Source: Zygnema cylindricum (lineage: Eukaryota > Streptophyta > Zygnematophyceae > Zygnematales > Zygnemataceae). From it: a stretch of DNA of 64,000 bases. Made by a program: the position numbers and the translations under genes. The stretch lies in contig JBBHKE010002838.1 in NCBI GenBank assembly GCA_037447655.1, positions 175,939 to 239,938 of the forward strand, given 5' to 3'. Below the pieces are notes generated by a model. That model was not told the origin of the DNA, made no database searches, and worked only from the letters and a program-made list of their open reading frames with translations. Within the stretch, counting starts at the first letter, position 1. Every line of letters starts with the position of its first letter. Shown in pieces: positions 55,769-64,000 of this stretch.

Positions 55769-58700
55769 ATGGAGACCACAAAATTTCAGGTTATGGGCCC
55801 ACCCTCTAGGGTGCCCATATTTGATGGATCTGACTTTTTATATTGGGAAATGATGATGGAGGGAGAACTATTTGAGAAGCATCTATGGGGCATAGTGTCT
55901 GGACAAATTTGATGCCCACCACCACCTAGGTTTGGAGGGACACGGTTTTCTGGCACCTCTACCTCTACAGTTGGTAGAACAGCTGCCACCATCACCGAGG
56001 ATGAAGATGAGGAAGGTGAGGAGATTGTCATGGAAGGAGAAAAGGGAGGAGTTGCAACTCAAGTGACACCATTGCCGAAGGAGATACCGGCAGCAACACC
56101 ACCAACAACAGCGACAAGGGTTTAGACCGAAAGATCAGAGTATGAAAAGTGGAACTACAAAGACAAGGTTGCTAAGCTCTTAATTCTTAAAAGTGTAGCA
56201 AAGGGCATTGCCATTCCCCTTATGCATGTCAAATCTTCATCTCAGATTTGGATATCACTAGTTAACAAATATAAGAGTGGATCATTGCAGCAGCAACAGT
56301 TGGTAGAAAATAAGATTGCAGCTTATACTTATAAGGGAGGAAGTATGAATAATTATTGCAATGATTTAGGAGCATTATTTGGAGAGTTAGAGAGTGCAGG
56401 TAACTCATGGTCTGAGAGAGAAAGAGTGAACACATTAATGATGAAACTACCTGAAGAGTATGAGAATATCATTAACCAGTTGCAGGACATAGGAGATAGC
56501 AATTAGAATTGGGATGACACTGTGGGAATGATTTTAGTGAAAGAAAGCACCATAGAGCTTAGGAGAGGGTGTCTAAGTGTTCAAGCATTGTCTCCAGGAG
56601 CTGATTGGCGGAAGCGTGATGAGGAGAGAGGGAAAGATCCCTATCGAAACTTTGGCGGAAGAGGACAAGGAGGTGGCAGATTTGAGAGACAGGGGAGAGG
56701 AACTTCTTGAGGAGGATTGTGTCACTTCTGCAAGAAACCGGGACACTATATGGCAGATTGTGTCAAACTTGCAGAAAATTTTTGACTGAAAGATGGTCAA
56801 GGAACCTCAAAGGACGAAGGAAAGAAAAAGGCTTTCCTGACTCAAGTTCTTGATGACGAAGTGGAAGAAAAAACAGAACCTGGAGAGGAGCTTGAGGAGC
56901 TTCTCCTTAATCCGAAAAACACTGAAAAGCATGTCGACATTCCAAGGAGACAAAAGTGTACTTTCGGAGGTAAGAGGGATCCACCCCGAGGATGGGTGGA
57001 TCATTAACTCAGGGGCTTCAATGCATATGTGCAAAGATAAGCGGCGGTTCACTAAACTGAGAAAGATCCCAACAGTTGAGATAGAGTACGGAGATGGTAG
57101 AGTAAAAACCACCAGTCTTGTTAGAACTGTTGACTTGAAGGTTCTAGTTGATGGAAAGTCCTCAATTGTAACACTCTCAGACGTTCTTTACATTCCATAG
57201 CTTAGCAAGAACCTAGTCTCAACAGCTGTCCTAGATGAAAAGGAGTTTGAAACAGGAACTAGGAAAGGAATCTTCACAGCAAGCTTTGATAATGAGGTTT
57301 ATTTCATAGCTGAGAAGGGCAGTCAAGGAATGTTCAGAATTGTTCTTTGCAATGAAAAGAGTGTTCTCTACTCGTGTGCAAGTGAGATGATGCTTTGGTA
57401 TAAAAGGTTGGGGCATGTGCATCTAGATAGATTAAAGAAAATGAAGAAAAAGGGAATAGTGGAGGGTATTACTTTTGAAGATAATGAGACCTTTGATGAT
57501 TGTAGTGGATGTGCCCAAGGGAAGATTCATAGACTTCCATTTCCAAAGGCAACCACATTTAGGAGAGAGAAAGTATTAGATCTAGTTCACAGTGATGTTT
57601 AGGGACCTGCTAGGTATGCTTCACATGGGGGGAAGAGATGGATGTTAACTATCACAAAATATTGGTCTAGATACACGAAGGTATACTTTCACAGACATAA
57701 GTCAGAGGTATTAAGATATTTCAAAGAGTATAAAGTATAGAGTGAAAAGCTACATAAAACCTCAATAAAAGAGAGATGAAGTGATAATGAGAAAGAATAC
57801 ACCTGAAGAGAATTTGAAGAATATCTTAAAGAAGAAGGAATTCATCATGAGAAAATTGTTCCCTATAATCCGGAACAAAATGGAGCAGCAGAAAGAGTGA
57901 ATAGAACTTTAGAAGATATGTCCAGAAGTATGTTAAGTGACAAGAGGATAGGGCTGCAGTTTTGGGCTGAGTCTATGAACTATGCTAATTTCATCAAAAA
58001 TAGAGTCCTAACTTCAGCAAATAAGGAGGAAACTCCGAATGAGAGGTGGACAGGAAGAAAGCCTGATTTGTCTAGTTTGAGAGTGTTCGGAAGTCAAGTT
58101 TATAGTTTGGATTCCGATAAGACTAAATGGAAGTTAGAGGGAAGAGGGAAACCAGGATATCTTGTAGGATACCGAGTGTATGACTTGAAAAAGAGAGATA
58201 TAATTCTGGTAAAACACATAGTGGTGATGAATGAAGAGAAGTCCATAGATCCATTCAAATATAATAAGGAAGTCAAAATCAGATTTGAAACGGATCAGTT
58301 TTCTGACTTTGATTTTGAAAATGAAGAGAAGGAAGAGGGAGAAAAAGAAAAATCTGCAGATCTACCAAAGGAGAAGGAGGAAAGGACAACATCCGAGGCA
58401 ACGCCACAATACGAAGTGGAAACCGATGAGGAACTTGATGAGACATCGGAATTGGAAGATAGGGGAGCTCAAAATCTCCCAAAACGAAACCCAAGGATAC
58501 CTTCCTTACCGGCGTCCGATTATGAAGGGGGAAGAAGAAGTAGTAAACGACTTCAAGAAAGACAAGTAAATAACCAACTCACAAAGATGTCTCACCCTGA
58601 TGAACCTCAAACATACTTAGAGGCCATAAACACTTTACAAAGTAGCCGGTGGATCACAGCTATAAATGAAGAAATGGCCTCTATCATGGAAGCCAATACA

Positions 58701-58934
58701 TGGGAGTTGGTAGATTGTCCACCGGACTGAAAACCGATCGGATGTAAGTGGGTGTTTAAACTTAAATTAAACCCGGATAATACCATTGAGAGGTACAAAG
58801 CTTGGTTAGTTGCAAAAGGTTATACTTAGAAAGAGGGGATAGACTACGAATAAACCTTTGCACCTGTAGTCAGATTTCCTTCTCTTAGAATCCTTTTAAG
58901 TATAGGTGCAGCGCAGGATAAGGAAATCCACCAG
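55769..58934 (+). pseudogene. G gag, protease and integrase (broken)
   Basis: ATG at 55769 in the LTR: METTKFQ, then VMGPPSRVPIFDG over the primer site. TGA at about 55910 (an Arg codon in relatives). Gag core 56222-56506 has SSSQIWISLVNKYKSG, YTYKGGSMNNYCNDLG and MMKLPEEYENI. Zinc knuckle CHFCKKPGHYMADC (about 56719-56760) intact. Protease GWIINSGASMHMC at about 57000, with the catalytic Asp changed to Asn. Integrase zinc region LWYKRLGHVHLDRL (first His to Tyr), SGCAQGKIH; HSDV then TAG; AERVN kept. Linker to 58730 is acidic (KEEGEKEKSADLPKEKEE) with GGRRSSKRLQE. Around a dozen stops, mostly at Gln, Arg or Trp codons. Confidence 0.85.
55789..55803 (+). promoter_or_regulatory. Primer binding site of G, perfect half-tRNA-iMet match
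   Basis: GGTTATGGGCCCACC, 15 of 15 bases complementary to the plant initiator tRNA-Met anticodon arm (GGUGGGCCCAUAACC), directly after the LTR CA and in frame within gag. Drosophila copia has GGTTATGGGCCCA at the same place. Confidence 0.88.
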
Positions 58935-60188
58935 ATGGATATTAAAACAGCCTTTTTGCACGCAGAGTTGGAAGAAGAAATTTACATGAGGCAACCGGAA
59001 GGATTCGTGGAAAGTGGGGAAGAAAACAAAGTTTGCAAACTGATAAAATCACTCTATGGGCTTAAGCAAGCCCCGCGACAGTGGAATATAAAGCTTGACG
59101 AATTTCTGACCGGTTTGGGGTATATCAGAATTAGTTCAGATCACTCTATATATTTTTTTGAGGATGAGAATAGAGTGATATTTATTGCTATTTATGTGGA
59201 TGATTTGTTGGTCTTAAGCAAGTCCTTAGATAAAATTAACAAACTAAAACGGGATCTTAGAAGCAGTTTTGATATGAAAGATCTTGGCGAAGAAAAGTAC
59301 ATTTTGGGAATTCAGATGGAGAGAGATAGAGGGAATAGAATTATAAGACTCACTCAAAATGAAGCAATCGGTAATATGCTAGAAAAAATTCAAATGGAGA
59401 AAGCAAACACATGTACTACTCCCATGGATTTGAAGAAAGTGAGTGAGGGGAGTGAAGAGGGAGGAATATTGATCATTAATGATGAGATGGATGAGATAGA
59501 AAGAAAATTTATGGAAAATATCCCTTATCGGCAGATTGTAGGCAGTTTAATTTATTTTATGAACTGTACCCGTCCGGATATAGCTGCAGCTGTAGGTGTC
59601 CTTAGTAGAAATCTAAATGAACTAAGAAAGAGAGACTGGGAGGCTGCCAAAAGGGTGATGAGGTATCTCGTGGGGACAAGGGAATTATGGTTGCATTTGG
59701 GAGGGGAGCACACTGACATCACCACTTGCAGTGATGCCAGTTATGGAGATGTGCCTTTAAGGAGGTGTACGACTGGATATGTGTTGCAAATTGGATCCGG
59801 TGCATGTTGTTGGAGAAGCAAGCAACAAAAAGTAGTTGCTCAGTCCACTATGGAGGCTGAATACATGGCTTCCTGTGTTGCCACCAAAGAATTAATGTGG
59901 GTTAAATCTCTTCTTGAAGAACTTGGGATCATGAAGTTTGGAACTCAAAATGTTTTTTGTGATAATCAAGTTGCTATCTCTATTGCAGCTAATCTGAAAC
60001 ATCACTTCAAAGCTAAGCATATGGATATTAGACTAAGCTTTGTCAGAGAGAAGGTTGAAAATAAAATCATTAAACTGGTTCATAAAACTGATAGAGAAAT
60101 GATTGCAGACATGATGACAAAACCAGTGCCTTCCCCAAAGTTCATTTATTGTAGAGAAAACTGTGATTTAAAATTGAAAAGTGACTAG
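58935..60188 (+). CDS. G reverse transcriptase-RNase H, open 417-codon frame
   Basis: Begins inside RT motif A ([20 protein letters not shown]) and stays open to the polyprotein end. YVDD at residues ~87-90 is intact (AIYVDDLLVLSKS). RNase H acidic residues are visible: CSDASYGD at ~265, MEAEYMAS at ~307-314, FCDNQVAISIAA at ~340 and HMDIRLSF at ~365. Ends CRENCDLKLKSD with TAG, eight bases before the purine tract. The start Met is internal to the family polyprotein; three disabling codons lie just upstream (58728, 58829, 58852), so this is the undamaged 3' part of pol rather than a separate gene. Confidence 0.85.
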   Translation: MDIKTAFLHAELEEEIYMRQPEGFVESGEENKVCKLIKSLYGLKQAPRQWNIKLDEFLTGLGYIRISSDHSIYFFEDENRVIFIAIYVDDLLVLSKSLDKINKLKRDLRSSFDMKDLGEEKYILGIQMERDRGNRIIRLTQNEAIGNMLEKIQMEKANTCTTPMDLKKVSEGSEEGGILIINDEMDEIERKFMENIPYRQIVGSLIYFMNCTRPDIAAAVGVLSRNLNELRKRDWEAAKRVMRYLVGTRELWLHLGGEHTDITTCSDASYGDVPLRRCTTGYVLQIGSGACCWRSKQQKVVAQSTMEAEYMASCVATKELMWVKSLLEELGIMKFGTQNVFCDNQVAISIAANLKHHFKAKHMDIRLSFVREKVENKIIKLVHKTDREMIADMMTKPVPSPKFIYCRENCDLKLKSD

Positions 60189-60201
60189 GAATTAAGGGGA
60201 G

Positions 60202-61090
60202 TGTTGAAAAGAGGTAATTAATAGTTCACTTCCCTATTTTAGTTTTGCTTTAAAGAAAGAGAGTGAGGATCAGAGGCGCGCCATGGCTGCCGCCACATTT
60301 AGAAAGTGGCAGTTTTTGAAGTAAATGGAAATTTACTAAAATGATGCCTAAGTCTAGATTTGAACCTGCGACCTCTAGATTCTCTATAGCCTAACGCCTT
60401 AACCATTAAGGCGTAACGAAACGATACAGGTGACGGGTTTCATAAATATCTAAACATTAACGCAACAGCTAATTAACAGCAGACTAACCAAAAGGAACAA
60501 TTCCTTCATGTACGCGAATCTGAACCGTGTAAAATATGTTTTGATCGGACGGCCGACATTATAGCCGCCACGCGAAGTGAGATTTTGGCGGCATACGGAG
60601 ATAGCGTCACGCGGTGCCACGTGGCGCCATATTATTTGATACCGGAGAAGATGGGAGGAGGAACCATGGCTTCCGATTTGACAGGTGTCACCTTGTAGAC
60701 CTTGTCGTACAATGGTCGTACAATAAGTACATCGCCCATTGTACCTTCTTATACTATAGAGTGTTCCTATTGGACTAGGGTTTAGTAGTAGGTAGTCGTG
60801 AGTAGGCAGACCGAGACTTAGTAATATTTAGGTACCTCTCTCTCTAAGAGAGCTTGTAACTATAAAGGTCATCTTTGACCAGCCATAACTTACTGCTCGG
60901 GTGAGCAAATTCAGTGATTCTTTTTGCGTTTGACTCAGGGGGGTCTTGTCCTCATAAGGGTGAGAGTGGTCAAAATATTTGTGTGCCTGGGCGGCGCTTA
61001 TTCAGCGGGAAAGTAGAAGGGGCAAATATTATCCTAGAGGCTTTGCATAGGCTGCTCATTCTGTGGGTCAATGGAGACCATAGAATTTCA
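60202..61090 (+). repeat. 3' LTR of G
   Basis: TGTTGAAAAGAGG...GAATTTCA followed by CCCTT. Antisense tRNA-like unit at 60338-60417 with the same B box (60356-60366). Confidence 0.92.
60338..60417 (-). promoter_or_regulatory. Antisense tRNA-like unit in G 3' LTR
   Basis: Identical to the 5' LTR copy across the A-box/D-arm and B box, T4 stop included. Confidence 0.55.
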
Positions 61091-62408
61091 CCCTTGAGTC
61101 CATCCAGCAAGGTTCTCCTCTTCCCCATTTGTCTAGAACTCAACTATCCTGTGTGCAAACCCGAATGGCAGCGTACGAGTGGGAAAGGGGCATCCAAATC
61201 CGAAAATAGACAGATGGGAAGAGGAAAGTGGTTCCTCTCTCGGCCACCGGGGAAATTCTTATTTTTTCGCCTCTACCAGCAATGTGGCCATTTTGTGCAG
61301 AAACGGACTACCTCCCTGGTCACATGGTGGCACGGGTTGTGGATCGAAGCCAACCGGATTGTGCAGACATGTCCTTCGTGTGAACGAGTGAAAGCAGCCT
61401 TCAACAAAAAAGGAAGTACCAAAATTCATTCCCTTCCCATCAAGGGAATGTTTTATCCTTGGTCTTTAAATCTAATGAGTCCTCTACCCACTAGCTGATG
61501 GGGAACCGCTTTGTATTGGTGATGATAGAGCATTTTTCCAAATGGATAAAATTGGTGGTCCTACCCCGTAAGGAGTCCAAGGCAATTGCACACGCATTCT
61601 TGATGAGAGTGTTGTCCCAATTTGGTGCACCGGCCAAAGTTCTGACCGACAAGGGATCCGAATTTGCGGGGGAATTCTTTAACTTGTTGGAATTATGCCT
61701 TATCGACCACCGGCTGACCAGCCAAGACCACCCGCAAGCCGAAGGTTTAGCCCAAAGGTGCGTATAGACAGTGAAGCGGTCATTGCATAAATATGTTGTT
61801 GAAAAGGATTAAGGAGAATGGGACAGAAGGGTGCCTTAACTTGCCATGGGGTATAGATTTAAGTCGGGAAATTTCCCTCTATACCTACAGTCCTTACTTC
61901 CTCTTGTTCAGACGACATCCCACTCGGCGCTCCCTCAGCCCAAGCAGAGGTCATTCCGAAAATGGATAATAAGGGATCGGTCGAGAAATAGATTACCAAC
62001 AGGGCAAAGTTATTCCACCGTGAAATGCCTCTTGCCATGGGGAACTTATAGGTAGCTCAGCACCGCGATCAACTCTAGTATTCGCAACGCCGGAGCACGA
62101 ATTGTTTTCCACGGCAACTGCGATTTATGCCCGCGGATTTCGTGTACAGGATGCAACAGAAGAATGACACTCTAGATATTTATGTGGGAGGGGTGATTTT
62201 AAAGGAAATAGAGGTTTCCATTAAGGATGATCTGACATTAGAGGGAAAAGATGGTCGAAAAATCAAGGAGAATCATATCAATGAGGCTCCCTGTCACCTT
62301 AGGGGTTTGGAAGACGAGCCGAATTTCCACCTTACCTATTTTGCCGATCGACCTTCATTTTCCTCCGCGTGCCTCCAATCATCTCAGTTGGGCCCTATAC
62401 TAGTCTAG
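61091..62408 (+). pseudogene. Gypsy H integrase and C-terminal extension
   Basis: Resumes after G with ESIQQGSPLPHLSRTQ, then a zinc-region remnant ending TWWHGLWIEANRIVQTCPSC (CPSCERVK pair of cysteines). Core: MGNRFVLVMIEHFSKWIKLV, LTDKGSEFAGEFFN (second catalytic Asp), DHPQAEGLAQRCV, where the third acidic residue Glu is Gln. After a region of shifts, 62127-62408 reads MPADFVYRMQQKNDTLDIYV, GVILKEIEVSIKDDLTLEG and ENHINEAPCHLRGLEDE, a charged C-terminal domain after the core. I do not see a clear chromodomain. Stops and shifts at 61496, 61768, 61809 and others. Confidence 0.78.
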
Positions 62409-62544
62409 GGTCGATGCGACTTGTGTTGGCATCAGTCCTGCCTTCCATCCTTTTGGGACTCTCGTCTTCAACCTTCTCCCCTCTGGTTCTGCGAGAACTG
62501 CAAATTGGGCGGGTAGCATATTTATTTACTTAGTTTTGATGACT

Positions 62545-62553
62545 AAGAGGGGG
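62545..62553 (+). promoter_or_regulatory. Polypurine tract of gypsy H
   Basis: AAGAGGGGG immediately before TGAAATTAGG, the putative LTR start. Confidence 0.65.
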
Positions 62554-64000
62554 TGAAATTAGGATATCAGCCCACCCCTTTCCCTTTGACCTCATGGGGA
62601 AAGAGGAAGGAGAGGGGGTTTCTTCTTTTTCTTTTCCCTTCGCTTTCTCCTGCATCCATCCATTCGGCAAGTATCTTTTTCCCCCACGTTTCCATTCATG
62701 CCACCGGGAGGGATTGGGGTAGAAGGGGGCATAACCATTCCCTAGGGAAGCATTCGCATTTGATATTCTTTGCAGGTCTCCCTTTCGACAACTCTAAGGA
62801 TCATGGACCCTTCCTCTCTTATCATCAAGCAGGCTCGAAAGCTTTCAAGCTCGTGTGCCTTCTGGGCACACCCACATATATCTTGGATTGCCAAAACCCA
62901 TTTTTCCTGTACGGTAATCAACGTACAGATATTGAGGCGTAACAAACCGAACCGGATTCCTCTTTTTTCCACACGGAGCGCGACGCAATTCGGTTTACGC
63001 CTAACGGAGGCCAGACGACGAAGTTATTCCACTCCCAAGATTGCAGTTTCGCCACTTGGAAGCAGTTTCCCAAATCCCTAGCATATGGTACATTATGAAT
63101 TTGCACGTAACTTTTGGGATTGCAATCTAGATTATGTTGTTAGGCGTCAGTCGAACTTTAGTTTATGTCCAACCGGCTTCTGGTTCATTAATTACCTTAG
63201 GTCCAGGTTCGGTGTTTCAGTGCCACCTAAGTACTTTTGATAGATTAGTGGATCCGATTTAGACTCTCAGTTATGGATATAGCCGGAGTCTGAAGTATAA
63301 CTTTTTTCCTTGAGTGTGGTACGGCCTTAATTGTCTTATGTCAGTTTGATAGCAATTTCTCTCGGCTCATTGGCTCCTTGCATTGCGTTGACCTTTTGGA
63401 TCTGAAACTGGAGAAACTCTATTGTATAAGGCACAGGGGGACGAACAAGACACGGTTCTTTTTCAGTACTCTCTACGAGAAAACCCTTAGAAAATTCCAG
63501 CAAACTTCTTTTGGAGAACTTTTTGTTTGTTTGTGATTTTGACCCTATTGCCATCTTGGTGTACCTTTGTCCTTTGTGGAAATTGTAGTCGTAGTTTGCA
63601 CAATCTTTCTTTTTTTGGACGATTTGGGACTTGTGGCGATTGGACACCAAGAAGGGTCTTGCCGCTTCCGGGTTGCGGAAACCAAAGAGTTAAGGAGGAC
63701 TTTACCTGTTTTGGTGTCTTTGAGAGAGATTTCGTCTCCTCTTTTTGTCAACGTTGCGTTTGGGGCATGTTGAGCTCAATTGTTATTATTCTAAATTCTA
63801 TCTTTATCTCTATTTTTTTATGGCAAGGTGATATTGTTAATTCCGAGACAACCTATTATTCTTTTATTTTTCTGTTATTCTGCATGGAAGTGCCTTTGTT
63901 CCCTCTTTGGTAGTCCTTTTTGGGCTTTGGTTGCGTTTCAGTCATGTTTGGCTACAAAAATCTTTTAGACCAGAACAGTGGGTTTTGAGGAAATCTTTGT
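62554..64000 (+). repeat. 3' LTR of gypsy H, running off the window
   Basis: Begins TGAAATTAGGATATCAG after the purine tract. At least 1447 bp without an end in the window. No second copy inside the window, since the 5' part of H is missing. Short frames here (for example 62770-63081 and 63527-63913) have no recognisable domain. A mononucleotide T-rich stretch lies at 63500-63900. Confidence 0.6.

Larger units (their letters stand above)
54909..55788 (+). repeat. 5' LTR of G
   Basis: TGTTGAAAAGAGG...AAAATTTCA. Holds the antisense tRNA-like unit (55036-55115), G-box (55315-55322), GTAC repeat (55406-55454 region), TATA-like ACTATAAAGG (about 55558-55567), leader hairpins (55630-55663) and the gag ATG at 55769. 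Confidence 0.92.
54909..61090 (+). mobile_element. Copia element G nested in gypsy H
   Basis: 6182 bp, LTRs 880 and 889 bp, perfect target duplication CCCTT (54904-54908 and 61091-61095). Primer site, purine tract (TTAAGGGGAG) and full gag-pol order are present. LTRs differ by a few percent, so insertion is not very recent. Interrupts the gypsy RNase H-integrase junction. Confidence 0.93.
40406..64000 (+). mobile_element. Ty3/gypsy element H, split by copias F and G
   Basis: Pieces 40406-42628, 49793-54908 and 61091-64000 read in order as gag with CCHC, an unassigned stretch, protease, RT, RNase H, integrase and 3' LTR. Order RT before integrase shows Ty3/gypsy. The 5' LTR is lost where E9 abuts at 40406; the 3' LTR leaves the window. 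Internal length without insertions is about 8.6 kb, longer than most gypsy elements. Confidence 0.8.

Noticed and set aside
62553-63913. Short frames in the last 1.4 kb as host genes
   Set aside because: They lie after a polypurine tract in what looks like the gypsy LTR and have no domain.
1-64000. CRISPR arrays, operons, rRNA or bacterial features
   Set aside because: No regularly spaced repeats, no ribosome-binding-site gene clusters and no rRNA sequence seen; the content is eukaryotic.

Overview
The window reads as nuclear DNA of a land plant. It holds one recognisable host gene end and then roughly 60 kb of layered retrotransposons. The plant assignment rests on a GPI-anchored lipid-transfer-protein (8-cysteine) gene end at positions 2-1416 with a plausible GT-AG intron, on many Ty1/copia elements with TG...CA LTRs and 5-bp target duplications, and on a primer site matching the anticodon arm of plant initiator tRNA-Met. 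The copia type (half-tRNA primer, Osser/Lyco-like by my inference) suggests a non-seed plant such as a lycophyte, fern or bryophyte. That is inference, not proof.

Layout. 1-1416: 3' part of the LTP gene. 1417-3190: AT-rich, no gene seen. 3195-4098: decayed reverse transcriptase of a non-LTR type. 4132-7826: 5'-truncated copia E1 (minus strand). 7827-9161: two fused LTR fragments. 9162-13672: copia E2 (minus). 13673-16684: start of copia E3 (plus) split by solo LTR E4. 16685-19400 and 19401-23839: 5'-truncated minus copias E5 and E6. 23845-31297: full-length copia E7 (plus) whose 3' LTR is split by a solo LTR with a perfect target duplication. 31298-34034: minus fragments E8 and E10. 34035-40405: copia E9 (plus). 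40406-64000: a large Ty3/gypsy element H (plus), cut by copia F (42629-49792, itself split by a solo LTR) and by copia G (54909-61090, perfect CCCTT duplication); the 3' LTR of H runs off the window.

All copia families here share one unusual architecture. The gag start codon and its first 7 to 22 codons lie inside the LTR (U5). The LTR-final CA plus the first G of the primer site makes a Gln codon. The primer site itself (GGTTATGGGCCCACC and variants), complementary to the anticodon arm of initiator tRNA-Met, is translated as V-M-G-P-P inside gag. Just upstream of the ATG sit two tandem hairpins whose stems change by compensating substitutions between families. U3 carries a GTAC-based inverted repeat, a G-box and, on the antisense strand, a tRNA-like unit with a Pol III B box followed by a T-run. 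These are the most interesting signals in the window.

No copia or gypsy copy has an unbroken gag-pol. Most alignable premature stops are C-to-T or G-to-A changes (CAG to TAG, CGA to TGA, TGG to TAG/TGA), as expected from deamination of methylated cytosine in silenced repeats. The longest open frames left are 35013-36680 in E9 (gag to integrase N-terminus) and 58935-60188 in G (reverse transcriptase to RNase H).
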